A stretch of DNA of 64,000 nt, taken from NCBI RefSeq assembly GCF_024701375.2, contig NZ_CP113910.1, forward strand, positions 4,092,001-4,156,000. Direction: 5' to 3'. A program made the position numbers and the translations under genes. The notes beneath the pieces were generated by a model. The model did no database searches and had not been told where the DNA came from. It saw nothing but the letters and a program-made list of their open reading frames with translations. Position 1 is the stretch's first letter, and each line of letters opens with the position of its first letter. Below are positions 1 through 8,671 of the stretch, one piece after another. Source of the DNA: Streptomyces sp. KMM 9044 (GTDB taxonomy: Bacteria; Actinomycetota; Actinomycetes; Streptomycetales; Streptomycetaceae).

Positions 1-48
1 CGTGTCGGTGTCCATCACCGGGCGGTCCGTGATCTCGGAGAGCAGCAT
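1..48 (-). CDS. PRC-barrel domain protein, N-terminus only (runs off left edge)
   Basis: The ATG at 48-46 overlaps the stop of the next upstream gene as TGATG, so the two are probably translationally coupled. The only 16 visible codons read MLLSEITDRPVMDTDT, typical of the first strand of a PRC-barrel domain (a small beta-barrel found in ribosome maturation and photosynthetic reaction-centre proteins, often fused to transport modules). The rest lies outside the window, so domain architecture and function cannot be judged. A second PRC-barrel protein directly after another one suggests a paired or tandem arrangement. Confidence 0.6.
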   Translation of the reverse strand, partial: MLLSEITDRPVMDTDT

Positions 49-623
49 CACGCCTCTCTTCCGCTCATGCGGCTGCGGAACTCCGGGATGGCCTTTTCGA
101 GGGAGGGCAGGTCGCCGGTCATGAATTCGGCCACTGCGGCTGGGACGACAAGCGCTTCGCCGGAGACGGCGATGGTCCTGACCAGGGGGATGAACGCGGT
201 CCGCCCGTGGTGGCTGAGGGCCTTGGCCGGGGTGATCTCGTACCCCGCGACCAGTGCCTGGGCCGTCGTCACCTCGATCACGACGTCGGTGACGTGGCCG
301 AGGTCTGTGCCGGTGTCTGTCAGGACCCGTGCCCCCAGGACGTTACCGTGTGCTGCCTCGGCGGAGTCGGCCACCTCGTCGCGGGACTCGAACGCCGTTT
401 CGTCGCGGATCATCACGGCATGAGGGCCGAGGCTCGTCACCGCCTCCCAGGGCAGCGCCTGGCGCAGGGGGCCGGAGAACAGGCCCCGTCCACTGAGGGT
501 GAAGCCCGAGACCTGGCCCGCATGACCGTCGAAGACGACATCCTTCACCTGGGCCACGGCCTCACCGCCGAGCGTCACCACAGGACGCCTGGTGATGTCC
601 GAGGCCAGCATCAACGCGTTCAC
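48..623 (-). CDS. Two-repeat PRC-barrel domain protein
   Basis: 191 residues from a GTG at 623, preceded by GGGAGAAG. The protein has two similar halves: residues 5-70 (LASDITRRPVVTLGG... then LPWEAVTSLGPHAVMI) and residues about 93-165 (NVLGARVLTDTGTDLGHV... FIPLVRTIAVSGEALVVP). Each looks like one PRC-barrel, a fold used for protein or RNA contacts. No signal peptide or membrane segment is visible, so a cytosolic adaptor role is inferred. The GTG overlaps the stop of a small membrane protein gene upstream (GTGA), and its own stop overlaps another PRC-barrel gene, giving a tightly packed three-gene operon. Precise role unknown. Confidence 0.75.
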   Translation of the reverse strand: MNALMLASDITRRPVVTLGGEAVAQVKDVVFDGHAGQVSGFTLSGRGLFSGPLRQALPWEAVTSLGPHAVMIRDETAFESRDEVADSAEAAHGNVLGARVLTDTGTDLGHVTDVVIEVTTAQALVAGYEITPAKALSHHGRTAFIPLVRTIAVSGEALVVPAAVAEFMTGDLPSLEKAIPEFRSRMSGREA

Positions 624-766
624 GCGGCTTCTCCCTTCCCCTTCGGACGGGTGCGCCGCACGACGATCGCGCCACCGCGGCGTCGTCTGGTCTGGATACC
701 CGCGAGGATCCCGGTACCGGCCGCGAGAAGAACCACGACGACGACGAGCCGGACCCACCAGTCCAC
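620..766 (-). CDS. Small single-pass membrane protein
   Basis: A 48-residue protein starting at the GTG at 766, chosen because GGAGG lies 8 nt upstream. It begins DWWVRL, continues with a 20-residue hydrophobic helix rich in Val/Leu, and ends in a strongly basic tail (QTRRRRGG... RTRPKGKGEAA), the topology of an N-out/C-in membrane anchor. Its TGA overlaps the GTG of the PRC-barrel gene by GTGA, so the two are likely made together and may interact at the membrane. No family recognised; length and amino-acid bias leave some chance that it is not real. Confidence 0.5.
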   Translation of the reverse strand: MDWWVRLVVVVVLLAAGTGILAGIQTRRRRGGAIVVRRTRPKGKGEAA

Positions 767-1014
767 TGCAGGCACCTCCGCCTCGGGGTGGGGACGTGCC
801 GCCACCTTCTCTGAACAGGATCTCCCCGGGACAGACGCCTGTCCAGAGAGCCCCGGCACCCTGCTTCCACCGATCTCGCGCGTGCCCCACCCGTGCCGAC
901 GGACGGCCGAGTCCCGAGGGGTGGGAGACGTGCCCGGGCGCCGACGGACGAGGTGCGCGGCACAACGTGACCGGCCTCATGAGGTCTTCATGCGTCAGTG
1001 ACGGCTGTTCTCGG

Positions 1015-2322
1015 TCAGACCGGGTCGCCGACGTCACTGCCGTGAGGTGTGCTGGTCCGATCGCTGGGACGGTCTCGTGCCGCGCCGTGTCCGTCGGGCG
1101 GGGAGTGCGTGGCCGGGACCGGGGCGGGCAGGTCTTCGGGTCCCGCTGTGAGAACGGCCTGCGGGGGGATCGGCGGTGCGCCGAGGACGGGGTCGCGTGG
1201 GGGGTCTTCGACGGCTTGGTTGACGGTGCCGGACCAGCGTTCGTGCGGTGGGTGGCTGTTGCGGCGCAGCAGGGCTGTCAGCGGGGTCCAGCCCCACAGG
1301 ACGGCGGCGGTGAGGGCGGCGGCGTACGGGACGAGTGGACCGGCGGGGGCGGGGAGGAGGGCGTCGCGGGTGTACTGGGCGGCCGAGAGCCAGATCAGGG
1401 CGAGCGGAGCGTGGGCGGCCCAGGTGCGCACGGTGATGCGGGCGAAGCCGGCGCGGCTGCCGTCCGGACGGATGATGCGCAGCCGTACGGCCCGTTTGCC
1501 GGGGCTGGAAGCGGTGAAGGCGGGCACCAGCCAGAACCAGAGCAGGCCGAGGACGCTGCCGAGGACGAACGCGTAGCGGCGGCCGGTGGGTACGTCGGTG
1601 GCCACTGCCAGGAGGCCGTTGATCAGGGTCCATGTGATCAGCCACCCGGCCAGATCGGTGACAAAGGCCAGAAGGCGGCGGGTGAAGGTGACGCGCCGGC
1701 TGTAGCGGGCGCGCTCGTGGTCCGGGTCGTTGGCGGGGAGCAAGCGGGTGAGTGGCCCGGCCACGAGCCAGCCCAGGACCGCGCCGGCGGTGTTGAGGGT
1801 CAGATCGTCCACGTTGAACTGTCGGTAGGGGCAGGCGTAGACGAACCACAGGCCGGTGTACTGGGTCATTTCGAAGAACAGGGAGGTGGCGAAGGCCAGA
1901 GCGGTCGCGGTAAGCAGTTTGTGGCGCAGGTAGTAGCGCAGGTAGACGCCGAGTGGCAGGAGCAGCACCGCGTTGAGCACGGTGGTCCAGGTCACGGCCA
2001 GGCCGGCCAGGGTGCTCACCGACCAGTCACCGCCGGACGCGGAAGCGACGCGGGTGTAGAAGTCGAGGGGTTCGAGCTGCGGGCTCTGCGCGTAGCGGGT
2101 GGTGGAGCAGAAGGCGCTGGTGCGGGCGGGCAGCGGCATGACGGTCTGCAGCAGAGCCGCGAGCAGGTAGAACACGAAACTGTAGAAGACGACAACCGGC
2201 CAGCCGCCGGCCCGGCCGCGCCGACGATAGCCGTGGACAGCGGCAGGCACCATGATCAGCGCGGTGATCAGGGGGAACAGTGTCACTGCTGCCTGGACCG
2301 GCAGCAGATAGGTATGGAACAC
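1015..2322 (-). CDS. VanZ-like / RDD-domain membrane protein
   Basis: 435 residues from the GTG at 2322, which has AGAGGG at a usable distance; an open frame extends further upstream but is arginine/proline-rich and lacks support. The N-terminal half has about five hydrophobic segments and the VanZ signature region (FFEMTQYTGL, then FNVDDLTLNTAGAVLGW), the family named after the teicoplanin-resistance accessory protein VanZ. After about residue 210 follows an RDD-type domain (RRLLAFVTDLAGWLI..., then GKRAVRLRIIRPDG) with further membrane helices. The C-terminal 70 residues are proline-rich and probably disordered. VanZ-RDD fusions are common in actinobacteria; their substrate is not known. 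Confidence 0.75.
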   Translation of the reverse strand: MFHTYLLPVQAAVTLFPLITALIMVPAAVHGYRRRGRAGGWPVVVFYSFVFYLLAALLQTVMPLPARTSAFCSTTRYAQSPQLEPLDFYTRVASASGGDWSVSTLAGLAVTWTTVLNAVLLLPLGVYLRYYLRHKLLTATALAFATSLFFEMTQYTGLWFVYACPYRQFNVDDLTLNTAGAVLGWLVAGPLTRLLPANDPDHERARYSRRVTFTRRLLAFVTDLAGWLITWTLINGLLAVATDVPTGRRYAFVLGSVLGLLWFWLVPAFTASSPGKRAVRLRIIRPDGSRAGFARITVRTWAAHAPLALIWLSAAQYTRDALLPAPAGPLVPYAAALTAAVLWGWTPLTALLRRNSHPPHERWSGTVNQAVEDPPRDPVLGAPPIPPQAVLTAGPEDLPAPVPATHSPPDGHGAARDRPSDRTSTPHGSDVGDPV

Positions 2323-2550
2323 GGCGGGCGCCCTCTGTCTGCGGCGTGCGCCGCCCCCGGGCCGCGGGACCGTGTGGGTCGCGCGGTATCCCCATGAGTA
2401 GTCGCTTGGATCCTCCCAAGCCTGACCAGAATAGACAATGGCCCGTTGACTCCTGGGCAGGGGCGCGGAATCTCCCCCAGCGGCTCGGGTCGTGCCGCGC
2501 GCTGACGGCCTGGTGGGCCGCGGTGGCACGGGTGGTGCGCGCGGTGGCGG

Positions 2551-3954
2551 CTACGGTGTGTGCTGCGCTGTGGGCGCGGGTGTGGGGGCGCGTGAGAGTG
2601 CCTGCTGGTCGGCGAGGGCGATGGCGAGTTCGCCCGCGGCGTTGGGGTGCAGGGGCGCGTTCGCGTCCGGTCCCTGTACGAACGGCTGGTCGCTGCAGAG
2701 GCGGTGGCCGTCGAAGTGCTGGGGGACGGCGGTGAAGTTGAAGGTCTGCGCGCCCTGACGCAGTACGGAGTTGAGTTCGTCCAGGCGGGATTCGAGGACC
2801 TTGGCCTTGGCGGGGGTGATGTTCTGGTCCTTGAGACAGTCGACGTTCTCACCGAAGGGGTTGTAGTACTCGTTGATCAGTACCCGGGGGTGCTGGGGCA
2901 GCGCGGCGAGACTGTGGAGCAGATCGTAGTAGGCGGTGGTGAATCCGGCGATCTGCTGCTGGAAATAGGCGGTGGACGCCCGGTCGTCGCAGGCGTCCGC
3001 CGCGGCGCAGAGCGCGGTCAGCGTGGACCAGTGGATGTCGTTGGCGCCGATGCTGACGATGATCACCGAGGCTTTGGTGGCCCCCGTCGCGGCCGAGAGC
3101 TGGGGCGGCACCCGGGTGGTGCCGCGTTGCTGGGAGCCGAGCAGGCCCTCGCGGATGGTGGCGCCGCTGCAGGCCAGGTTGAGGGTGTTCCAGTTGTTGG
3201 CGGCGGCGAGATACACCGCGTAGGCGTCCTTGCTGCGTCCGCATGCCTTGTCGGCGGCGGTGGGGTTGTCCAGGGGGGCGTTGCCGATCGCGGCGGCGGT
3301 CGAGTCTCCGAGGACCACGGCCTGCACCCCCGGCCGGGCTGGCGCGCCGACGGCTGTCACAGGGGTGGGCGTGCTCGGTCCCACAAGGTCCTCGATGCCG
3401 CGGACCTGCCGCAGTGCCTGGGGGGTCGCGGAGGCGAGGAGGTAGACGCCGAGGGCGTTGACGGCGCACACGCCTGCGACGGCGATGCCGAGCGTCCACA
3501 GCGTCGTCGTGCGGCTGGAGCGGCGGATGCTCGCCACGGTGACAGCGATCATCGCCGCGAATCCCGCGGCGATGAGTGTTTCCCACAGCAGGTAGCGCGT
3601 CCAGGCGGAGGTGAGCTGCCGGCTCAGGTCGGCTCCGGCGGCCTGGGCACCTCCCGGCTGGGTGAGAGCCCTTGCCTGGGCGTTCAGGGCGATGCTGGTC
3701 AGTTTCAGCCGCGGACGGATGGGCCCCTCGAAGTGGGGCCGGGTGGGGATCACCTGGCCGAAGAGGTCCAGTTCCCCCGGCCCGGACAGCCTCAGGTCCG
3801 GTGAGGCCGCGCCCACCTGCACGGTCTGGCCGGCCGGGGTGGCCGTCTGCAGGGGGGTGACACGCACTGACAGCCACATGGACAGGGCGGCGACGGCCAG
3901 GACGGCGGTGGCGTACCCGAGGACGGTCGGTATTCGGCGAAACCACGGGCGCAT
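2551..3954 (-). CDS. SGNH/GDSL-family hydrolase with membrane-spanning N-terminus
   Basis: 467 residues, ATG at 3954 preceded by GAAGGAG. A transmembrane helix lies near residues 12-31, two further hydrophobic helices around 120-175, then an SGNH hydrolase domain: block I VVLGDSTAAA with the nucleophilic Ser, block III SIGANDI, and block V LHPNAAG with the catalytic His, all in the right order. Several Cys pairs (ALCAAADAC, DCLKDQ, RLCSD) suggest an extracytoplasmic, disulfide-bonded catalytic domain. Members act as esterases, lipases or carbohydrate O-deacetylases; the substrate here is unknown. It sits between VanZ-RDD and YihY membrane proteins in the same orientation. Confidence 0.8.
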   Translation of the reverse strand: MRPWFRRIPTVLGYATAVLAVAALSMWLSVRVTPLQTATPAGQTVQVGAASPDLRLSGPGELDLFGQVIPTRPHFEGPIRPRLKLTSIALNAQARALTQPGGAQAAGADLSRQLTSAWTRYLLWETLIAAGFAAMIAVTVASIRRSSRTTTLWTLGIAVAGVCAVNALGVYLLASATPQALRQVRGIEDLVGPSTPTPVTAVGAPARPGVQAVVLGDSTAAAIGNAPLDNPTAADKACGRSKDAYAVYLAAANNWNTLNLACSGATIREGLLGSQQRGTTRVPPQLSAATGATKASVIIVSIGANDIHWSTLTALCAAADACDDRASTAYFQQQIAGFTTAYYDLLHSLAALPQHPRVLINEYYNPFGENVDCLKDQNITPAKAKVLESRLDELNSVLRQGAQTFNFTAVPQHFDGHRLCSDQPFVQGPDANAPLHPNAAGELAIALADQQALSRAPTPAPTAQHTP

Positions 3955-4193
3955 ACGGCTCCTTCGGCCGGCCGACGTGAGACTGAGTGCCGGGCGCTCG
4001 GCCCGTCCGTCGAGGGGCTCTCTGCAGCTGGCGCCCGGGCATCAGGGCAGTACGACAGTACCGGGTCCACCGCGCCGCTGGTGCGGCAACGGGCCGGAGG
4101 GGGTTCGGCGCCCACGAGCCCTTGCCCGACCGGTCGGGCAACGTGCCCGGGCCGGTGGGACGTACAGGGCCGAAAGGCGCCTGCGCGGGGCCG

Positions 4194-5108
4194 TCAGGCG
4201 CGGTCGGAAGGCACTGGTCGGGTGTGGCGGAGCGCGGCGAGCTCGGCGTTGAACTGGGCTCCGGCGAGGAGGGCGAGGTTGGATATCCACAGCCAGACGA
4301 GGAAGACGACGATGCCCGCGAGGGACCCGTACAGACGGTCGTAGGTGCCCGCGTAGTTGGTGGAATACAGGGTGAAGCCCGCGGACGCCAGGAGCCACAG
4401 GACGACGGCGAGCATGCCGCCGACGGCCCGGTGTCGCAGGCCGTAGGCGGTGGCCTGGCCGGAGCGGAACAGCACCAGGACCAGGACGGTGGCCAGGCAC
4501 GCCAGCAGCGGCCACTTCAGGATGTTCCACGCTGTGACGGCGGCGCCGTCCACTCTCATGATCCGGCCGGCGGTGCGGGCCGCGTCACCGGTGAGGACCA
4601 GAGCCAGCACGCTGGAGACGAGCAGCGCCAGCAGCGTGAGCGCGGTGAGCACGGTGAGCGGGGCCTTCTTCCACAGCGGGCGGCGGTCCTGGAGACCGTT
4701 CATGGCGTGCACTGCGCGGCGGAAGACACTCAGGTAGCTGGAGGCCGACCACAGGGCGCCGACAGTGCCGAAGGCGGCCAGCAGCCGGGCCGGGGTCTGC
4801 TGGTCCGTCATGCTCTCCAGTGCGCCCAGGACGGCGGGGCGCGCCCCCGCCGGGACGACGGCGGTCACCTGGTCGACAAGGTGACCGGCTCCCGGGCTGC
4901 CGGTGATCCCGAGCAGCGAGAGCGCCACCAGCAGGGTGGGGAAGACGGTGAGCACCGCGTAGTAGGTCAGCGCGGCAGCCCAGTCCGTCGCGTCCTCCCT
5001 CCACAGGGCGGCTGGTGTCCTGCACAGGGCCGGCCACCAGTCGCGCCGCCCCGGCATCTCGGCGGCCGGGTGGGGAGCCAGTGGCGTGGCCGGCTGGTCG
5101 GTGGTCAC
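4194..5108 (-). CDS. YihY/BrkB-family inner-membrane protein
   Basis: 304 residues with the YihY (formerly 'ribonuclease BN-like') pattern: a DWAAALTYYAVLTVFPTLL block after a short cytosolic N-terminus, six hydrophobic segments, and the C-terminal signature GTYDRLYGSLAGIVVFLVWLWISNLALLAGAQFNAEL. The family is widespread and its molecular function is unresolved; the old RNase BN assignment was an error. The gene reads in the same direction as the SGNH hydrolase downstream, separated by 239 bp in which I see no gene. Confidence 0.88.
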   Translation of the reverse strand: MTTDQPATPLAPHPAAEMPGRRDWWPALCRTPAALWREDATDWAAALTYYAVLTVFPTLLVALSLLGITGSPGAGHLVDQVTAVVPAGARPAVLGALESMTDQQTPARLLAAFGTVGALWSASSYLSVFRRAVHAMNGLQDRRPLWKKAPLTVLTALTLLALLVSSVLALVLTGDAARTAGRIMRVDGAAVTAWNILKWPLLACLATVLVLVLFRSGQATAYGLRHRAVGGMLAVVLWLLASAGFTLYSTNYAGTYDRLYGSLAGIVVFLVWLWISNLALLAGAQFNAELAALRHTRPVPSDRA

Positions 5109-5565
5109 GTGGTGTCCCGTCAGTGGTCACGCGTCGTCCGTGACCGGCGCGCGGAAGGGCGGGGAAGCGGGCTGCAGGAGGGCTGGACGGACGGGGCCAG
5201 GATACGGGCGCCGCCCCGCGGCCGTCAGACGGCTCCGGGACGGGCTCCCCGCATCGGCATCCGGGGTGCTGCCGATGTCGCACCGTCACAAGCGGCTACC
5301 CGGCGGGCGGCACGGCCCCGGCAGCGGCAGGCCCTCTGATCGCGGTTGCCCGGGCCACCCGGCAGCCTCGCCCACCGGCTGCCGCTGCGCCTGCGCCACC
5401 GACCGGGTCGCCGTCCGGAGCAACCGCCCGGGCTCTGGGCCGCGGTGGGACGCACCCCTTGGTGGACGGTCTACCGGTGTTCGAGGACGTGAACCACGAA
5501 ACTCCACTGTCGTCGGGCCCGCGACCGGCATTGACCTGTGAGTCGGTGCCGTCCGGCGGCGCCGA
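5109..5565. other. Gap without a convincing gene
   Basis: About 450 bp between the YihY start and the end of the decayed NHL/VOC region. Both strands have open frames, but none has the codon bias, start signals or recognisable sequence of a real gene. It probably holds the promoter of the YihY gene and, on the left-facing side, sequence lost or scrambled during decay of the neighbouring locus. Confidence 0.4.
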
Positions 5566-5995
5566 TCAGGGAGTGGGCACGTCGAGGGCCGGAGTGGCGT
5601 AGGTGCCTGTGACCGTGCCGTCGGCGTCGTACGCCACCCCCTGGAAACCGGTGTCCGGCGGGGCTCGTCACATGCCGGACACGCAGGACGATCCCGTCCG
5701 GATCGACCACGTCCACGACCGTCCCGTCCGGGGCGGCGACCGGGCCGCGCGGGTCGAGGCCGAGCGCGCCGAACCGCCCAGCCAGCTTCTGCACCAGTCT
5801 CCCGCGCGGACGCGCTGAGCACCAGGGGACGGCTGCCCTGCAGCTCCCGTACCCCGGGCACGGTCGACAGGTCCTGCAGGACGACGACGAAGTCCGCGTC
5901 CTGGTCGTGCGGGACGACTCCCCACGCCGCGCCGTCGACCGTGAACTCGCGGATGAGCCTCGGATCGAGGACCTCGAAGCAGTGGGGTGCGCACG
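5566..5995 (-). pseudogene. Frame-broken remnant, possibly a VOC/glyoxalase-like domain
   Basis: Coherent protein sequence appears in three successive minus-strand frames. PHCFEVLDPRLIREFTVDG... leads to LQGSRPLVLSASARE (to about 5812), then LVQKLAGRFGALGLDP... PDGTVVDVVDPDGIVLRV, then DTGFQGVAYDADGTVTGTY ending PTP-stop at 5566. Stitching needs at least two single-base shifts. The DPDGIVLRV ending resembles the last strands of VOC-family domains, but this is weak. No start codon can be assigned because the upstream part merges into the NHL-repeat remnant in yet another frame. Confidence 0.4.
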
Positions 5996-6850
5996 GGAGC
6001 GGCGAGTCCGATGAACACGACCATCTCGTGGCCGCCGGGGTTGGTCTGCAGCGGTACGGTCCGCCAGTTGTTGGTCAGCCAGACGTTGCCGGAGGGGTCG
6101 ATCTGGACGGCGGTGTTGCGTTGCAGTCCGTCGCTGGTGCAGCCGGTGCCGGCCGGTGAGATCGGGTCGCCCGTGTGGAGTCCGGGCGGGCCGGCGGAGT
6201 GGCGGGCGCCGCACAGGCTGGCCAGGCGGTGGCCGCCGAAGTTCGCCACCCAGACGGTGTCGTTGCCGTCGACGGCGATGCCCCGGGGCAGGAACAGTCC
6301 GTCGTTGACGAACGGCTTGGCGGGGGTGGTGCCGTCGGGACGGACCATGGTGACGGAGGCGTCGACGTGCCGGGTGACGAGGTCCTCGATCGCCTCGGCG
6401 ACCATGGCGGGCGTGGTGCCCTCACCGGGTGCGACCACCGCGCCGCCGTTGGCGACCCAGACGTTGCCCAGGCTGTCGGAGGGGATGCCCATGGGGCGTT
6501 TGATCTTGCTGCCGGTGATCGAGCGCAGGGGTGTGCCCTGCGGGGACAGCAGCATGACGCTGTCGTTTCCGTTGCCGGTCACCCAGGCGCGTCCCCGGGT
6601 GTCCACAGTGACGCCGGACGGCTTGATCAGACTGTCGCCCCGGGGGCGATGCTCCGGGCCCCCGCGGGTTCCCCTCGGGGATCCGGGTCACGCTCCGGCC
6701 ACCGCCGGTGGCGACCCAGATGTTCCCCTGACGGTCCGACACGATGCCCTGTGGCTGGACGATGTCGTCCCACCGCGCGAGCCGGAGTGCCGGGCGGGAC
6801 ACGACCGTCGTGCCCTGGCAGGCGATGTGGGACGGCCCGGGGCGCGGTGT
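5996..6850 (-). pseudogene. NHL-repeat / Vgb-like beta-propeller protein, 5'-truncated and frameshifted
   Basis: The sequence shows repeated propeller blades of the form 'GI..D..GN.WVA': QPQGIVSDRQGNIWVATGGG, then in another frame GVTVDTRGRAWVTGNGNDSV, MGIPSDSLGNVWVANGG, GIAVDGNDTVWVANFGG, QIDPSGNVWLTNNW, ending GGHEMVVFIGLAAPVRTPLL. The frame changes near 6645, where a CCCCCGGGG run lies. No start codon or signal peptide precedes the first blade; the sequence simply begins where the DUF389 gene stops at 6851, so the 5' end has been deleted. Such secreted propellers in Streptomyces are usually of unknown function. I regard it as a dead gene. Confidence 0.65.
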
Positions 6851-7852
6851 TCAGCCGCCGACCACACCGGCGTCGATGCGCCGACCACGCGACGTGTCCA
6901 CCACGACGGGGATACCGTCCGGGATCCGCCCTTCGAGCCGGTCGAGCAGAAACTCCACCGGCGGGAGGTCTCCGGGGCTGCGGACATGGACGTACATCGT
7001 CCGGGACGTCGCATCCACACTCGTGACGAACGCGCCCGGCACGTCGGCAAGCCACTGCTGTGCCGCGTCCTTCGTCCGGCCGGTCCACGTGTCGAGCAGG
7101 AGCGTGACCACGGTGTTGGCCGTCAGCGGAACGAGCACGACGGCGAACAGCAAGGTCATGGCCGCATATGCCCTGCGGGCGGGCCGTCCGGCTGACCTGT
7201 CGGCCTCCGCGCCGTAGCCGAGTGAGGCGAAGACCACCATGCCGGCGAAGACCAGGGCGAAGAGGTTCGACACGAACAGCGCCAGCGCGCCCAGCGCCAG
7301 CCATCCCGACAGCTTCCCCAGACACACCCCTGCCACCACCAGGGGCGGGACGAGGGAGATGGCGATCGCGACTCCGGGCAGTACGGCGGCGACGTCCCGG
7401 CGGGCCAGTGCCACCGCGCCGGCGAATCCGGTCGCCAGGGCGGCGATCAGGTCCATCAGGCCCGGCGACGTCCGCGACGAGATCTGGCTGTTGGACAGCA
7501 GGTCGTAGTCACTGGGGAGGGCCGCCGACATGGCCATCCCGACCGCGGTCACCAGCAGGCACGCGAGGAGGACGACCCTGGCCGATCCGGTGCGGCGGCG
7601 CTTCACCGACCCCAGAGCGATGCCCATGATGGGCGTGGACAGCGGCGCGATGATCATCGCGCCGATCACGGTGGCCGTCGAGTCCGTGAGCACGCCGCCG
7701 GACGCGATGACCGACGACAGCGTCAGCATCGTCCAGAAGGCCGAACGCTTGGACGTGGTGTCCCCGGACGACAAGTCCAGATCCTCGGTCAACTCGTCCA
7801 GTGAGCGGCGCTGGGAGGCCGGCAGGACACGGGTGCGGACTTTGCCGATCAT
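6851..7852 (-). CDS. DUF389-family integral membrane protein
   Basis: 333 residues from the ATG at 7852 (a GGGGG run lies very close upstream; starts further up at about 7900 or 7990 are possible but basic and unsupported). DUF389 signatures are clear: SSVIASGGVLTDSTATVIGAMIIAPLSTPIMGIALG, then repeated transmembrane helices including GVAIAISLVPPLVVAGVCLG, and a soluble C-terminal part (residues about 250-333) with DVPGAFVTSVDATSRTMYVHV. The family is of unknown function, often called uncharacterised hydrophobic or TIGR00341-type. It is transcribed away from the tRNA scar and directly abuts the dead NHL gene. Confidence 0.82.
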   Translation of the reverse strand: MIGKVRTRVLPASQRRSLDELTEDLDLSSGDTTSKRSAFWTMLTLSSVIASGGVLTDSTATVIGAMIIAPLSTPIMGIALGSVKRRRTGSARVVLLACLLVTAVGMAMSAALPSDYDLLSNSQISSRTSPGLMDLIAALATGFAGAVALARRDVAAVLPGVAIAISLVPPLVVAGVCLGKLSGWLALGALALFVSNLFALVFAGMVVFASLGYGAEADRSAGRPARRAYAAMTLLFAVVLVPLTANTVVTLLLDTWTGRTKDAAQQWLADVPGAFVTSVDATSRTMYVHVRSPGDLPPVEFLLDRLEGRIPDGIPVVVDTSRGRRIDAGVVGG

Positions 7853-8567
7853 GCCCCCAAACAACCACGATCGGACCGGTTTCGGGATACAGGACACAGG
7901 CATGCGCCTGCGCAAGTCCGCCCACGGATCCGGCTGGCACTCGGTACGTAACGTCCTGCTGGGCCCGGGGTGAAGGCGCAGGCGTGCCACCCGGAAGGGG
8001 GGAGGCGCTCCCTGACCGGCTGTCTGAAGGGCTTCGCCCGTTCAGTCCTGTGCATCGGCGCCACCACCGCGGCGGACCTGCTCCAGGATCTGCCTGTGCA
8101 GGGGGCCAGGTCCTCCGCCGACACCGAAACGGGGCTGCCGGCGAGGGTGTACCGCTCGTCTACGTCCGTGTACTGGATGGTGATACCGACACGCCGACTT
8201 CCGGAACCGATGACCGGAACACGCCTCTGCTGAGTCTGACCGTGGCCGGACGCCGGGCCGGCGGCCTACCCCGAGTGGGCCGGCCCCGAGGGACGGCAGG
8301 CAGCTCACGAGCCGTCCGGACCGACGTCCTACGGAACGCCACGATCGGCCAGTGCTCCGCTACGGCGGTATGAGTCGGCAGCTCACAGTGATGGCCGAGG
8401 CATACCACTCCCAGGCCGGGCGGCGTGACGGAGCGCGTGAGCGATGCGTGAACGGATGGCGCGGCACCCGGCGGACTGGGTGCCATGGGATCCACGGACG
8501 CACGTCTCTGACCTCGCAAGACAGGATGCCGCGTCAGGCGCTGACATCCACGATCATGATCGTGTCA
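7853..8567. other. Gene-poor stretch next to tRNA scar
   Basis: About 700 bp between the DUF389 start and the tRNA-Thr remnant. Open frames exist on both strands but are low quality (Arg/Pro/Cys-rich, no ribosome binding site) and I recognise nothing. Island ends beside an attachment site often carry such eroded DNA, and an integrase gene would be expected near one of the two ends; none is visible here. Confidence 0.4.
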
Positions 8568-8636
8568 GCCCTTGTAACGCAACGGCGTTGCCTTGTAATG
8601 CGTAGGTCGTCGGTTCGAATCCGGCAGAGGGCTCCA
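8568..8636 (+). pseudogene. tRNA-Thr (TGT) 3' half with disrupted 5' half (attachment-site scar)
   Basis: The 3' part is intact: anticodon loop CTTGTAA (anticodon TGT), 3' anticodon strand TGCGT, T-arm GTCGG-TTCGAAT-CCGGC, acceptor AGAGGGC, discriminator T and an encoded CCA ending at 8636. The 5' part is abnormal. GCCCTTG can pair with the acceptor in six of seven positions, but no normal D-arm follows. The matching 5' anticodon strand ACGCA (8577-8581) is separated from the loop by ten extra bases. A tRNA with a perfect 3' half only, followed by its own terminator, is the classical product of element integration at a tRNA gene. Confidence 0.7.
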
Positions 8637-8639
8637 GCT

Positions 8640-8671
8640 CCCGGGCCGGATTTCTCCGGCCCGGTTTTTTT
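8640..8671 (+). terminator. Rho-independent terminator of the tRNA-Thr locus
   Basis: A 10-bp GC stem CCGGGCCGGA / TCCGGCCCGG around a TTTC loop, immediately followed by seven T residues: the strongest canonical terminator in the window. Its position 4 nt after the tRNA CCA shows that the 3' tRNA half still lies in its original tRNA transcription unit. Confidence 0.9.

Noticed and set aside
592..2397. Long plus-strand open frame of about 600 codons
   Set aside because: Antisense to the PRC-barrel, small membrane and VanZ-RDD genes; Gly/Arg/Gln-rich composition typical of reverse frames in high-GC DNA.
8568..8636. Functional tRNA-Thr gene
   Set aside because: No D-arm and a ten-base interruption between 5' anticodon strand and loop; a normal cloverleaf cannot form.
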